Positions 12,078 through 24,089 of a DNA stretch of 64,000 nucleotides are shown piece by piece. Below the pieces are notes generated by a model. The model was not told the origin of the DNA, ran no database searches, and saw only the letters and a list, made by a program, of their open reading frames with translations. Source of the DNA: Telopea speciosissima (lineage: Eukaryota > Streptophyta > Magnoliopsida > Proteales > Proteaceae); NCBI RefSeq assembly GCF_018873765.1, contig NC_057923.1, forward strand, positions 55,360,593 through 55,424,592. The letters run 5' to 3'. A program made the translations under genes and the position numbers. Within the stretch, counting starts at the first letter, position 1. Every line of letters begins with the position of its first letter.

Positions 12078-12268
12078 GGGAAAATGAACGCTAACCGGCC
12101 GCTGGAGCGGCGTGTACCTGCATCGAGGCACAGCCTAATACGAAAAGACCGGTGCACCTCCCTGGAAAGGGGGAAAGGACCAGAGGTGCGCCAGTCTTTT
12201 CATGTTGGGTTATGTCTGGGCACAGGTATACACGTCAAGGCACAACATCAGTTAACGTTCTTTCTCCC
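12078..12268. mobile_element. Mutator-like fold-back MITE
   Basis: The ends GGGAAAATGAACGCTAACCG and (reverse complement of the right end) GGGAGAAAGAACGTTAACTG form a terminal inverted repeat. Inner arms gaaaagaccggtgcacctcc and ggtgcgccagtcttttc also pair. The flanks are aaataatat and aaaaaatat, a 9-bp duplication with one mismatch. Confidence 0.75.
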
Positions 12269-12518
12269 AAAAAATATTTAAAAAACTTTATGTGAGAATA
12301 TTCCTCTAACCAAGTCGCTTGAAGGATTTTTTTTTTCCTTAAAAAAAAAAAAGAAAAGATTGACAAAATATTTTTGGATGGCGATCTAACCATGAAATCT
12401 TTGGGTTGTTACCTCTTGTTTTGTCATGTAAAAGAATAATGTGACAAATTTGACCATTGGAGATCTATGGAATGGTTTGGATATGCTACATCTCGAATTT
12501 TACACAACATAAATTGCT

Positions 12519-12758
12519 TCTTTTTTTTTTTTGGCTAGAACCCCACACCAGGGAGCCAGACAAGGACCCATTTGAGACTAGATAAGGACCCACAAGGAGT
12601 CTATTGGGCCACACTTATTACTACACTACCATCCTAATACTATTTCAAGAAAGGTGGGAGTGGGGGGGGGTAAGAGGGTCGAACTCTCGACTTTCCTTGA
12701 ACTTATGCTAGACCCAACTGTCTAGCTGCCAGTTGGCATTGAGCTAGAAGCTCATCCC
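12519..12758 (-). mobile_element. tRNA-derived SINE
   Basis: Minus strand: a TAGCTCAATGCCAACTGG head, a GAGAGTTCGACCCTC B box, and a poly(A) tail visible as the T run at 12521-12532. Length is about 240 bp. It is a different family from the 3020-3252 SINE, judging by the body sequence. Confidence 0.6.
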
Positions 12759-13409
12759 TAAGTCGTCCTCTCGCTTTGCTTCCCAATTGACCTCATCCGA
12801 ATGATTCTACTCTCTTCCCTTTAAATCATCCCTTCATCTTCTCCTTCATATGATTCTGCAACACCCCCTGCCACTTCTTTCCATCATCAATGTCAAATAC
12901 TCTTTACTCAACGATATCAATTAACTCCTTTGGCAAGCTCAATTTCTTCCTTTAGTTCAAGCATGCAACCTCTATGACTATCAAAGGGTATTACTCCATT
13001 CCCTTAAATCTTCCTCCATTTTCATATCCTTCAGCTCTCCAAGTATAGATAGATGGTATTTGGCTTGGTATAAATAAGATTAGATCAGTCTTATCTTGCT
13101 TTATACTTCTGTTTTGGCAAAATCTAGCTTCATACTTCATTAGTTCACTTTGTAGAGGAGCTCGTTTTCATACAAATAAAATATTTTCTAAACAATAAAC
13201 TAAAAAACTAAATATAAAGGAATTCCAATTAAATTGAAATAAAATTTAATAATCAAATAAGATAATTGGAACACATTTTTTTTCTTTAGTTTGTCTTTGA
13301 ATTTCGAATTCTATCTATATATTTTCTTAGATTTTAATATTTAAAATTTTTATTTTATAATTTTATAGTTATTTATATTTGTTACATTTAAATTTTTTAT
13401 TTATTTAAT
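12759..13409. other. Intergenic, AT-rich
   Basis: Very AT-rich from about 13180 to 13409. Nothing coding recognised. Confidence 0.5.
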
Positions 13410-13650
13410 TTAAGTCCCGCAACGAGCGCAACCCTTATGTTTAGTTGCCACCGTTGAGTTTGGAACCCTGAATAGACTACCGGTGATAAGCCGGAGGAAG
13501 GTAAGGATGACGTCAAGTCATCATGCCCCTCATGCCCTGGGCGACACACGTGCTACAATGGACGGGACAAAGGGTCGCGATCCCACGAGGGTGAGCTAAC
13601 TCCAAAAACCCGTCCTCAGTTCGAATTGCAAGTTGCGACTCGCCTGCATG
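13410..13650 (+). pseudogene. rrn16: Nuclear copy of a plastid 16S rRNA fragment (NUPT)
   Basis: The 241 bp read ttaagtcccgcaacgagcgc, then tttggaaccctgaa, gataagccggaggaagg, gatgacgtcaagtcatcatg, gacacacgtgctacaatgg, and end cgcctgcatg. This is the 3' domain of chloroplast rrn16 (the 1100-1330 region in bacterial numbering). It differs from the expected plastid sequence at scattered positions, many of them C-to-T or G-to-A, which suggests decay of a methylated nuclear insert. Both ends stop abruptly in unrelated AT-rich nuclear DNA, so it is not a functional rRNA gene. Confidence 0.9.
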
Positions 13651-14491
13651 GATCTCAACTCAAGTTGGGCCCATGAGTTTGTTTTACGAGAAGAAAAGCG
13701 AATGAAACACGATCCCCATGGCCTCCTCCATCCCCAGTAGGGAGGCATGCATGGACTTCAAGACTCCTTGATACAGATGAGACATTCCTCAATACAGGTG
13801 CCACATTCACGGAGGACAACACATTAGGGGATTGGGGGATAAGCATGGAGGGATAATGAAATGTGAGTCTTCGAGTAGGAGATTCTAGTTCACAGCAAGA
13901 TGCGGGCACTCCCGCTGGTCCCATAGTAAGAAGCGGTCAGGATGCAGAGACACAGAGTAAGAACCCCTATGTTGTACTTCACCCCAGTGAGAGACCACCA
14001 CCTGTACTATACCAAGGCATAGGGCCTTGTAGTCGACAGGCGTGAGCACACCGCAAGCGTTGTATGTTTGAATGAGAGGGAGCTAATTAGTTTCAATTTG
14101 TTACTAGCCCAACCCAAAGCTAAATCATTAAGGAAGTTCTAGTTTCAGTGTAGTTTGGTTCGATTTCTTATCGATTTGTAATCATGCTACTATTGGGTTC
14201 GATCGGATCTGGTTTCGATTCTACATGTATACATAAAGAAATCAATGGGAAATTTTTATTATCTCAGGGTACTATTGGTCTGGTCTTAATTTTATCAGGT
14301 TCAGTTTCTTTTTTTGGTTTTAATCCGGTTTAATTTCAGTTTCTATCGATTTCATGCATCCCCAACCAAAAACCAAAAGAGCTCGGTTCAGTTTAGCTGA
14401 TCTGATCGATTTTGGTCAGTCCAACTGGTTCTAGCTGAACTTTGACACCTATACCTTTGATACTAAGCGGGCTGAGATTTGAGAGTGTTTG
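13651..14491. other. Intergenic, nothing recognised
   Basis: No continuation of the plastid rRNA and no other plastid sequence that I recognise. Open frames here overlap each other on both strands and have no family resemblance. Confidence 0.4.
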
Positions 14492-14499
14492 GATGTGAG

Positions 14500-14775
14500 T
14501 AGGGATGTAAACGGATTGGATTCGGCTCGGATAGTGCTATATCTGCATCCGAATCCGCATCCGATTAGCTTTCGAACGGATTCGGATAGTGCTAAATGGA
14601 TACGGACATGGATACAGATCGGATATTTTATCCGTTTACATGTAAATACAGCTTTTCGGATAGCTATAGCCTATCTGTATTCGTATCCGTTTAGCTTTCG
14701 GATGGATTTGGATAGTGCTAAACGGATACGGACACGGATACGGAAACAAATTTTGGCTATTCATTTACATCCCTA
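14500..14775. mobile_element. hAT-like MITE (TAGGGATGTAAA type)
   Basis: Starts TAGGGATGTAAACGG and ends TTTACATCCCTA, giving a terminal inverted repeat of about 12 bp. It is flanked by gatgtgag (14492-14499) and ggtgtgag (14776-14783), an 8-bp duplication with one mismatch, as expected for hAT. The interior repeats the words ggatagtgctaaa and cggatacgg. A 5'-end fragment of the same family lies near 18027-18060. Confidence 0.85.
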
Positions 14776-14783
14776 GGTGTGAG

Positions 14784-16777
14784 GGCGGACTGGGCTTTTC
14801 GCTTGTCGTACCTTTAAATCTAGTTTTGTATACCACCCGTGGACTAGCTGGGCCCCCTGTTGTCCTAACTTCAAACACGACCCTATTCATTGGCCTTCAG
14901 GAAAATTGGATAAAGCTTGCAAAATAAATTGGGCTCAGGATGAAGCCCATACTATTTATTTATCAAATTCAACCCTAAGCCGAGCACAAGACCTCATAAT
15001 TAGTCTGGCCCATTAGATTGACCCAGGCTTTAGATTGTTGTGATAAATCTTACCCAAGCCCAACCGGGTTCTGCTCCCATTGAACAGCCCAGAACAGCCC
15101 ATGTAGCACCACATTCAAAAGAAGTAAAATATAACAAAGAGTAATTTGAGCTCCATCACGGACAGAATGTGCTAACTGATGCAGGAAGACTCTCAACCCA
15201 AGATTCAAAGGAAGCAGAACTCTTTGGACTTCTTCAAGGATGGAAACAAGCTATGACGGCAAACCTCCAAATTAAACAAGTCTGGTTTTGCAATGAAGCT
15301 TTTTGAGATCTTTTTACATCCACAAACTCTTTCAAACTTTCACAGAACCTTGTTAATAGTTTTTTTTTGAACTTGCTGAAGTTTCTGACAGTTTCACTAG
15401 GACAATGTTTAACTAGTGTAAAATAGGAGATCTCCATCAGAACTTATCTAGTTCCTAACTATGTATATTTTTAGCTTTCTAATATATTTCTCTTTCACAT
15501 CAAAAAATTTGAGCTCCATCACACATGGATAGATTTTTTGTCACATATATTGAGGCTCAAACTTTAAGAGAACGGTTTCACTGGTCTACGCAAACCATGT
15601 AACCCTATCTAGTTTGCACTTATTTCCTATCACATGGAAGGTCAGATGAGGCTAAAATTTTTTGGATAGATTGATCCTAAAGTTTCTTGTTCATGTATAT
15701 ATCAAGATTCAGCCTGAACAGAGTTTTTCACATGAGTGAAAAATGATGGAATTTGAGGCTGAAAATTGGCATGTGGGAGATCCAAAATTTCTAAACATCT
15801 AATGGTCAAAATGTCATCAAATCAAACTTCCCTGTGGCAAAACTAGGTGTATCAATCAAAAAAACAAAAAAATAAAATTTGCCCAAACTTATACACATGT
15901 GCAACTCATCAACTAGTCTTTTGTCAAACTTCAAAGCAATATGAACTCTTCACATCTTAATAATATTTTGGAAATTATTTGAAAAAAAATTAATTACATA
16001 TGCTTATTTAAAGAACGAGTGCCATCAAGAAAACAAAGAAAAAACCTCATACATGATGAACCGTATGGTTAAGAGAGGCCACCAAATTTGATATTTGAAT
16101 ATCTAAATGATTCTTCATCTACACAAATACCACACAAAAAATGATGATATCATCATCATTGCCAAAGATAGAGTTAACTCAATATATGAATGGATTCATA
16201 AACTTTTCCTTCGTTAAGATCACTTCCTAGACATACCAAATAACTAGGTCAAGTATGACTCCAACTGAAACCATTTATATTATAGAATCAATTTGGGTTC
16301 TATTTGCCATTATTATCATGTTTCCATCATTGAGAGTAATAGGGAAGCCCCTCTTCGCATGGTAGCAGCTGCCAATGTAGTAGAGCTTTGGCCTAAGTAC
16401 AAGGGAGAGGTCGCTAGTTTGACTTTCCTCCCCCCTGCCACCTTCCCCTGGAGTTGGGATGCCATTGGGCTACCCTCTTGGGCTGTCACCCCTAATGACC
16501 TATGGACCCTCGATGGGATATATCTCAAAAAAAATAAAAAACCTTCGAGAGTAATAAGCTCATAGAATGTAGATTCTTTTAAGCTCAATCCCTAATTTTA
16601 AGATACATGAATGAAAGAACCATTCGGTACCTTTCTTTTAAGCTCGTCAATAAAATCAACGGTCCATATGGATCATAGAATATTGGCTTTTGTGTACTCT
16701 AAGTGGGGAGGATCCGTTACAGCTTATGTTTGTTGAAGTCTTGAATCTAAGGGTGTTAATCGAAAAGGTTTCTAATC
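14784..16777. other. Intergenic, nothing firm
   Basis: Long AT-rich stretch. Overlapping open frames at 16293-16588 on both strands are not recognisable proteins. No repeats were seen with confidence. Confidence 0.4.
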
Positions 16778-17112
16778 GGTTCTAGTGATTGCTCAGTTGG
16801 TCGGTGGCTTGCCAGTGGAGTGCATGCCCTCTGGAGGTCACATGACCAACTCTCTTACTTCACATTTGTGTCATAAGGCACCCCTCCCTCTCCCCATGGT
16901 TGGAAAAATCTCTTATAGTTGTAGTCTCAGGCAGTTACATAGGATAGCCAAAAAACCTTTCATGAGGGTGGGTGGTCATCCCCCCCCCTCCCTCCCTCCC
17001 GTCTGTCTAGGCGCAGGTCATACACTCTCTCACAAAAAATCTTTCCCACCTTCCCTCCCGTGTGTCTGGGTGCAGGTCATACATTCTCTCACAAAAAACC
17101 TTTCTTTTAATT
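16778..17112 (+). mobile_element. Possible tRNA-derived SINE with duplicated tail
   Basis: Begins with TTGCTCAGTTGGTCGG (A-box-like), with a weak B-box-like ggtcacatgacc about 50 bp on. The tail holds two tandem copies of a roughly 55-bp unit (tccctcccgt.tgtctgg..gcaggtcatac.ctctcacaaaaaa) at about 16995-17108. The B box is poor, so this is only a candidate. Confidence 0.4.
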
Positions 17113-17159
17113 TTGATATACACTAGTAGAGTGTAGATCCTTCTCCCTCGGTAAAATAT

Positions 17160-17240
17160 ACAACAACAACAACAACAACATAGCCTTATCTCAACTTAAT
17201 GGATCGGCTACATGGAAGGCCACTCGTGGATCATAATTGT
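17160..17240 (-). mobile_element. 3' tail of an RTE-type LINE or dependent SINE
   Basis: Minus strand: gtagccgatccattaagttgagataaggctatg followed by (TTG)n. The same ending (gaccccatttagttgggataaggctgag then (TTG)n) closes the RTE LINE at about 57500-58093. Only the extreme 3' end is present. Confidence 0.55.
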
Positions 17241-18200
17241 TCATTGCTCCAATAACAACAACCGGCTTTGATGGCACATCATCGTCAATCAATTTTGTTG
17301 ATGCCGACTCTTTCCGACCTCACTCGAACTCGGAGTCCCTCAATGTGACTAGCTAGACAAATGGGCTCGCTAGTCTCCTTGGTGGGAAGCCCACCTCCTC
17401 AACAATCTTGACGGTTCAAATAGGCTATGCTTCCTTTAATTAGTGAAGCCCATCTTTGAAACCAATACTTGAGTTCTTTTTAGAATTTTGTGGTTAAAGA
17501 TGAGGAGAGCCAAACATTCGTTATTATTATGCTTCTTATATTCCAACAATAGATGGGCCACTATAAAATTAATTGGAGAACGTTAAGACATTTTACCAAA
17601 CATGTCTAGGACATTGTCTTTAAAGAGTATTTCTAACACATGATTTTGTTTATATAATACCAACCAATGATTATTTTTTCCAAATGATTTTGTCTGTTCT
17701 TCATTTTAATTGTTGGATTAATGTAGATTTAACTATAAAAACTACATATCAAATTAGTGGCTTGTCTCATGTAAATGTATGGACTTATCACTTATTTTTC
17801 AATTATACTTATTCTTCGATTGAAATTAACATTATGGCTTTGTTTGTTTCAGCGTAAAATAGACGGAAATAAAATTTTATTATTAAATATAATTGTAAAT
17901 TACTTTTTTATAAATTTATAATACAAAGAGACCATACATTTTCACATTTTACCTAGGCAAATTTCATTGCAATTTAATTGAAAAATGTTCCCTTGTAAAA
18001 TTTTCAAAAATGATAATGTTCTTTGTGGGTTGGGATGTAAACGGATCGAATTCAGCTCGAATACGTTGTTATCTGACTTCAAATTTGATTGTCGTAACTA
18101 ATACAATCTTCTTACCCTTCTCGTCCCAACCGGATAAGAAAAAATTGAGAGAAATACAGATGCCATACAAAATTGAGTGATTTTCAGTATTAGTGTAAAT
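17241..18200. other. Intergenic with a MITE end fragment
   Basis: AT-rich. Near 18027-18060 it reads gggatgtaaacggatcgaattcagctcg, which matches the start of the hAT-like MITE at 14500, but no matching right end was found. Otherwise nothing seen. Confidence 0.45.
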
Positions 18201-18228
18201 CTGTAACAGATCAAGGCTTCAACCAAAT

Positions 18229-18800
18229 AGATCCTAAGTTGTAAGTGGTGCGGACACGAGGTGGAAACAACAGATCACATCCTTCTCGAATGCCCTTTTG
18301 CTCAGGCAGCTTGGTTTGGTAGCAACCTATACTTTATTGTTTCTGATAATGGTTCCCCAAGCCTGCCTAGGTGGCTTCAGAATTGGGATCGTTTTTGGTT
18401 TCCAAACAAGTTCATGGATTCTTCCTACTCCAGGAGTTATTAAAGTAAATTGTGATGCTGCATTACCCCTTGACCCATCTATTGGAGGCTTTACCAAAAA
18501 AAATCTATTAGAGGTTTGGATGTGGTTCTGAGAAATTTTATAGGTCTCCCATGTATTAGACTTCATAGCTATCCCCCTTCTCTAATATTCTTCGGGGCGA
18601 AGCATTAGTAGTTCAATCTTGTATTTCAGTTGCCCTGAAAATGGAGTTTCCTCAAATAGTGGTAGAGTCGGATAATGCGACCCTCATATCTACTCTCAAG
18701 TGGCAAGATTTTCATCCCTCGATTTTAATCTCAGGCATCTTCACAGACATACTAGAGACATAAATGGTGTTCTGCACTCTTTAGATCGAATGGCCCTATC
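18229..18800 (+). pseudogene. L1-type LINE ORF2 C-terminal remnant (zf-RVT and RNase H)
   Basis: In shifting frames the translation gives KWCGHEVETTDHILLECPFA (zinc-knuckle/zf-RVT region), then GVIKVNCDAA, then GEALVVQSCISVALKME and VVESDNATLISTLKW. These carry the Asp, Glu and Asp positions of a plant L1 RNase H domain. Stops and frameshifts separate the pieces, so it is dead. The reverse transcriptase part is absent. Confidence 0.75.
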
Positions 18801-19339
18801 TGTGGCATGTACGACATTCTGACTACTGTCCTCTCCTTGGCTTCTAAATTTTTGTAATCTAAGATGCTTCGAGCTCCTCAAAAGTAACATAAGCATCTAA
18901 GAGAAGGAAATCTAAATAATAATGGAGAACAGTCTCCCTATTAAGGGTATGTCATGCCCTGTTTCATTGGCTCAAGAATTTATTATATTTCTATCGGCCC
19001 GCACCAAGGTTCCAAACTGAATTTTGTCCCTAATAAAATCTCATGAATATTCCTTACCCAAAAAAACAAAATCTCATGAATATTCTCTTGGGGCAAAAAG
19101 TTTTCTACTCCGTCAGTTGACCAATCAAGAGAATTCATAGTTTTGAGCAACTTCCCAAAATATTGTGATCGGGTACAGTACTTTTTCTTTTTTGGTTATT
19201 AATTAACACTTAAAAGTAAGAAAATAATACATTTTAAAACATTTTATAGAAAAAATTATTTTTCTCTTTTATCTATTATAATAATTACTAAAAAATACAA
19301 AATAAAAATGATAATTTTGAGTTAGATGATGCCCAAGAA
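18801..19339. other. Intergenic, 3' of AZG1
   Basis: Downstream of the AZG1 stop codon. AT-rich with nothing recognised. The polyadenylation region of AZG1 should lie here, but I cannot place it. Confidence 0.4.
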
Positions 19340-21091
19340 TTAAACTGCTAATTGAAGTTCAGATGATGGCTTCCTCTCCCCATCTTGAAGATCAAACCGA
19401 TTTGACTCATCTACCTTATTCTTCTCCACTCTATTCCCAATAATCCCATACATCACCAAAAACCCAACTCCCCAATCCCACAAATGCAAAACAATATAAG
19501 TTCCAATCCCACCAACCAACCCATACGCAATCGAATAAGTCATAGGCATCAGCATCATCGTAACAAACGCTGGTATCGCCTCTCTCATATCATTCCATTC
19601 AATCTCCACCACTGATTTCATCATCAACACTCCAACCAAAATCAACGGTGGTCCTACTGCCCACGCTGGTATCGAAGCCAACAACGGCGTAAAAAAGAAC
19701 GACAAGAAAAAAAACCCCGCCACCGTTAACGCCGTCAACCCCGTCCTTCCACCTTCCTTTATCCCCGTCGACGACTCTATAAACGCCGTCACCGGTGAAG
19801 TCCCCAATAACGATCCAACCACTATCGACGTCGCATCTGATATGAAAGCAAAATACTGACCCTCGAAATCACCGTTCGAGTCAACGAACCCGGCAAACCG
19901 GGCCATCGAGTAAAGCGTTCCTGTCGTATCGAGTATATCTACGTATAAAAATGTAACCAAAGACTCCCAAAATGACCCTGTATTTATACCCTTAAAGCTT
20001 AACGCACCTGCCGTGTTCTTGATGGTATGAACGTCAATAACTTTCTTGAAGTATTGGTAAGACGAGTTGCCCGAGTCAGTATCGGGGAACACGGTGACTT
20101 GGGTGTGACGGAACCATGAAACCGCCGTTACAAATACTATACCATATATCATCGCTCCTTTGATGTTCTTCACAAGGCAATAAGCGATTATAACGAACCC
20201 CAATGCGCCAAGCCAGAAAGTTGGGCTTTCCATCTTGTTATGTAAGCAGAGAATGCCACCGGATACGGTTCCACCCGGTAATAGACTAACGGTGCCGTTT
20301 GGATACGTTATTACTGGAGCGACTGAAGCTTGTGACTTAACGGGGCAAGCACCGAGTGTAACAAGTGTAGCAGAGTTATAACTGACGAGGCCAAGGCCTT
20401 GGCTACTTTGAAGACCAATGAAAGCGAGGAAGAGACCGATTCCGGCAGAGGAGGAGATTCGGATGGGTTTGGGGACGAGTTTAGCGAGTCTGGTTCTTAA
20501 CCCGATTGCAGAAATAAGGAGAAAAATTAGTCCTTCAATGAAGACTGCCGCTAAAGCGGATCTATAAGAGACGTTGCCGGAGCCGTGGAATCCGACGACG
20601 GAGTAGGCGAAGTAAGCGTTGGTACCCATACCAGGAGCTAAAGCTAAGGGCAGGTTAGCGAAGGCACCCATGATTACACAACCGATGAGTGAGGAAGCTA
20701 CGGTGGCGACGATGAGATCTCGTCGAACTCGGTCGAGACAGGCTGTGTAACCTGGGTTGACTGGGTCGAACTTGCATGACTCGTCGGGTTGGATTACGGT
20801 GAGATTGGCGGCGGAGCAGTTGGAGATAGAGATGGAACTATCGCTGCAGAGGGGGATACAGTCGGAAACGGTGCAGGTTCCACCAGAGTCGGTGAGGATA
20901 CTAGCGTTGACTGCTAGGATGTAGGCCATGGTTAGGAAGGTGGCTGTGCCGGCACGAAGCTCGGTTGTGAAAGTGGAACCTCTTTGGGTGAGTTTGAATC
21001 GTTTTCCAATTGGGCTATTGTCGACGAAGGAGTTGAGACGGGATGTTATGGAGGACATTGAAGACCGTGGTGGTCGTGGTCGAGTCTCCAT
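19340..21091 (-). CDS. AZG1: Adenine/guanine permease AZG1-like
   Basis: Intronless 583-residue membrane transporter. In Arabidopsis AZG1 (579 residues) imports adenine, guanine and azaguanine and also moves cytokinins. The N-terminus (about 30 residues) is hydrophilic. Family hallmarks follow: [18 protein letters not shown] (first membrane segment, about 40-60), [18 protein letters not shown] (about 145-162), [34 protein letters not shown] (about 380-400), [22 protein letters not shown] (about 430-452) and [22 protein letters not shown]. The extracellular loop with the paired Cys motif [13 protein letters not shown], typical of plant AZG proteins, is present at about 70-82. Around 12 hydrophobic segments are visible. 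There are no stops or frameshifts. The minus-strand ATG at 21091 gives the expected N-terminus. Location is expected to be the plasma membrane. The neighbours say nothing about its role. Confidence 0.95.
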   Translation of the reverse strand: METRPRPPRSSMSSITSRLNSFVDNSPIGKRFKLTQRGSTFTTELRAGTATFLTMAYILAVNASILTDSGGTCTVSDCIPLCSDSSISISNCSAANLTVIQPDESCKFDPVNPGYTACLDRVRRDLIVATVASSLIGCVIMGAFANLPLALAPGMGTNAYFAYSVVGFHGSGNVSYRSALAAVFIEGLIFLLISAIGLRTRLAKLVPKPIRISSSAGIGLFLAFIGLQSSQGLGLVSYNSATLVTLGACPVKSQASVAPVITYPNGTVSLLPGGTVSGGILCLHNKMESPTFWLGALGFVIIAYCLVKNIKGAMIYGIVFVTAVSWFRHTQVTVFPDTDSGNSSYQYFKKVIDVHTIKNTAGALSFKGINTGSFWESLVTFLYVDILDTTGTLYSMARFAGFVDSNGDFEGQYFAFISDATSIVVGSLLGTSPVTAFIESSTGIKEGGRTGLTALTVAGFFFLSFFFTPLLASIPAWAVGPPLILVGVLMMKSVVEIEWNDMREAIPAFVTMMLMPMTYSIAYGLVGGIGTYIVLHLWDWGVGFLVMYGIIGNRVEKNKVDESNRFDLQDGERKPSSELQLAV

Positions 21092-21184
21092 GGATGATTA
21101 CAGAGATACAGCTTTTCTCCTTGGCCTTACAGTGTTTGTATTTTTTTTGAGTCCGTTTACGGGAAAGCCATTTGGCAGATTTTC

Positions 21185-21196
21185 TCTTATAAACCA
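21185..21196 (-). promoter_or_regulatory. Possible TATA box of AZG1
   Basis: The minus strand reads GGTTTATAAGAG about 95-105 bp upstream of the AZG1 ATG, a plausible position for a TATA element with a short 5' UTR. Based on motif and spacing only. Confidence 0.4.
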
Positions 21197-21206
21197 GAAA
21201 TCTGGA

Positions 21207-21325
21207 TAGGGGGAGTGGACCCCACCGCAGTGTTTTTGGGCAGGGGGTAGGGTGGTCATTTGCGTTTCCATGTAAGGTAGTGGAGGAATTGAGGGGGACA
21301 GCGAATTAGAGGGAATAACGATTCA
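21207..21325. mobile_element. Partial MITE upstream of AZG1
   Basis: Reads gtggaccccaccgcagtg, then agggtggtcattt and aataacgattc. This lines up with the right two-thirds of the fold-back MITE at 44025-44172 (gtagaccccaccggggtag, aaggtggttatttt, acgataatgatc). Only part of the element is present and no inverted partner arm is seen. Confidence 0.5.
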
Positions 21326-21554
21326 AGCCAGCAGCTAAGGACTTAAAAAGATTACGTAAGAGGGGATCTTTTGGGTTTGGTAGGGAATGTTACGGTGCAT
21401 CGCAACTTCCATTGGATCTTAACTATTGGATCGTGAGCCCCTAGAGTTAATTATGTATTATATAATCGCAATTGACTTGGGGGAGGTGCATGGAGGGGTT
21501 TGGGGGAGAAGATAAAAAATAGTAAGTAAGATCTACCACATAAAAACAAAAAAG

Positions 21555-21721
21555 GGAGAAAGTTCTATGTCCGTGAGTGTGGCCTATGCCAGCACTCCCA
21601 TGACTCTATCTCCTTCCTCTCCATTTGAAAAGACACCTCGCTCCTTTGTTTTGAGAAGGAGATAGATAGACACATGGGAGTGCTGGCGTAGGCCACACTC
21701 CTGGACAAAAAACTACTTTCC
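21555..21721. mobile_element. Fold-back MITE
   Basis: Left arm ggagaaagttc..gagtgtggcctatgcc and right arm ..ggcgtaggccacactc..actttcc pair over roughly 45 bp with few mismatches. The loop holds a second inverted pair (atctcctt/aaggagat). The flanks are A-rich (acaaaaaag and aaaaaaaaa), compatible with but not proof of a 9-bp duplication. Confidence 0.75.
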
Positions 21722-23564
21722 AAAAAAAAAGCACAATTGTAACTCAAAAGAGAAGTACATCGGTGGGGAAAAAGATCTCTCCAACGCGAGAGGGCTGGAG
21801 TGGTATTAGTGCGCATCAAAAGACTGGGCTGTCATGATGCGCACGTCAAAATATTCTAAATTCTATAGGTGGATCCATGTAATAAAAGACTTCAAACTCA
21901 TTTATATAATAAAATTCTGAAGATGAGTAGAGGAAGTGACTGAAAATTACAAAGATGTGATTTTTTAATATTTTATGTGTATAGTTAATTATACAATAAT
22001 TTGGTTTATTATATATATTTTTTCATATGAAAATTGTGTAATATTTTTAAATTTTGGGTTGAACTTTGAGCCACTCTCCTTGACCATTTGGGGTTTGAAA
22101 TTACAACATTAAAGACCTCTATATCACATGAATTTTTGTTTTTGGGTAAACTATATCACATGGATTCACCGATGTGAAATTGATAGAGGAAAGAGGGGAG
22201 AAGTCGAAATCGTGGACTGCTCTCTCCTCATTTATTATGTGAGATGCCCACTCAAAGTTAGAGTGCTTTGGGATTCTAAATCTTAATGAGAAGTGTCATT
22301 GTCATCCCATGGTTTTCTTGTCTGTTAAGAAGTGGGAAGTTTGGTATTTTACCTAATCCAAATACTTTATAATATTATTAATGAATCATGATATTGATTA
22401 GTCTCATTAATTCTATTATGAGAAAATTTATTAATAAATTAGTATAATTTTTTTGGTAGAATTAAATTAGTACTATTATCTCCTTGAAGAAATAAAAATT
22501 CATAATATAATCTAATTAATCGCATAACAATTTCTTCATTAAAATAATATCACATAATGGATTATAGGACATATAATCTAATTACTATCAAAACCTTCAA
22601 ATATATCAATTCGAAGATTGTGTCAGTGATTGGAAGAAAAATATTTAATAAAATAATATTAGTCTTATAAAACAATTTGCAAATCATTTTATTGAATACT
22701 ATTAGTTTGGATTTGAATCCAATCATATAAATACATTCTCTCCTCAATATTCTCCAATATGACAATGGATTATTCCATGTTCAGCTTCTATTTCTTTACA
22801 ATCAAACACCATGATCTAGTGCACTAATATTTACTTAAGAAGACATCAAACATTGATATGCCAAAACCCATGATGTGTAACCGCAACGTCAGGGACCACC
22901 GGACCACTCAAGTCAAAGGACTACTCAAATGCTTAAAATGAGAATCTTGTTAATTTCCTATCAACTGGTAGTGACATATGTAAGATTCTCGTGTGATCCA
23001 TTACCATGCACACAATGTAATGTACTCACACTTATGTCCTCGAATCATTATTCCAAATAACATATGATGTGACAACAATATGAACAAAATATCTAGTCCT
23101 ATCCTCAATTGAGTACAAATTTAGGTGAAAACTTAAAGACAACCATAAACCATTAATAATAATGTAAATTAATAAAAAAAAAAGAATTTGATGGACATAT
23201 ATCCAACATCTTATGCATAATTATTGACTAACAGTGTCCATTTGGGCTCTTATACTTACTCAATTTATAAAAATAGAAGTGCCTCACACATGAAGTACTT
23301 ATAAATAAATAAAAAAAGACAGAATTATTTACATTCCTCATACTAAAATGATCCATAGCACATTTTCAAGAAAGAAAACCCATTTTCAGATTTGAGATGG
23401 TTAAACTTAAATTTTCATAGAAAATTGTCACTCTAATTACCTGTTTTATCCTTATTGCACATGATGGATTATTTTCATAAATATCACTATCCAATTTCTT
23501 TTACCAAATATATTTTTTTGGGTAAAACATTTAACCGAATATTTGTCTATATATAGACAACATT
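21722..23564. other. Intergenic, AT-rich
   Basis: No gene or complete element recognised. Several long AT-only stretches between about 22340 and 22700. Confidence 0.5.
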
Positions 23565-23667
23565 ATCCGTGGATCGAGATCCTCTGCTGCCGCCTGCCCG
23601 TACAACCGATGTACAACCTCACACAGGCATAGGATGAACATTCGAGACTGTACGCCAACCGCACAGG

Positions 23668-23672
23668 CAGGC
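23668..23672. repeat. Target-site duplication CAGGC (left)
   Basis: Five bases immediately outside the left LTR, repeated exactly at 33898-33902. Confidence 0.9.
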
Positions 23673-24089
23673 TGGTATATACTGAGCAGAACCTTTCCCT
23701 TTCTTACCTATGTTGCTGGTAGAAGGAAGTGAGAGAAGGTTTAATGATGGAAAAATCAAGTAATCACACAAGGACACTGGCTTTACTGAGGAAGCCTGAC
23801 CTCCCTACTCAAGAGTAGATTAATTTAGGTTCAAAGATGCAATATTCATTCCCACCATGATATTTAACTACGTACAATAGAATATAACTGACTCAAGACT
23901 CCTCACTACCTCTCCCCTATAACCGCCCACATACAACTTCCCACCTCCAATAACTAACCCCCACATGATCTCACATGTGATCATGGACCCACTTAAGGAA
24001 AACTAAATGGGCGCTACTAGAAGAAAACCAAACCAGAATAGCTACCCCCATGCACGTAGGGTGCTGCCCATGCGTTATTGCATGTATCA
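23673..24089 (-). repeat. LTR 1 (3' LTR of copy A)
   Basis: 417 bp, TG..CA termini (minus strand TGATACATGC .. AGTATATACCA). By eye it differs from LTR 3 at about 5 positions and from LTR 2 at about 9. Confidence 0.95.

Noticed and set aside
13410-13650. Functional rRNA gene
   Set aside because: Only a fragment, with substitutions and abrupt nuclear flanks. It is a plastid-derived insert.
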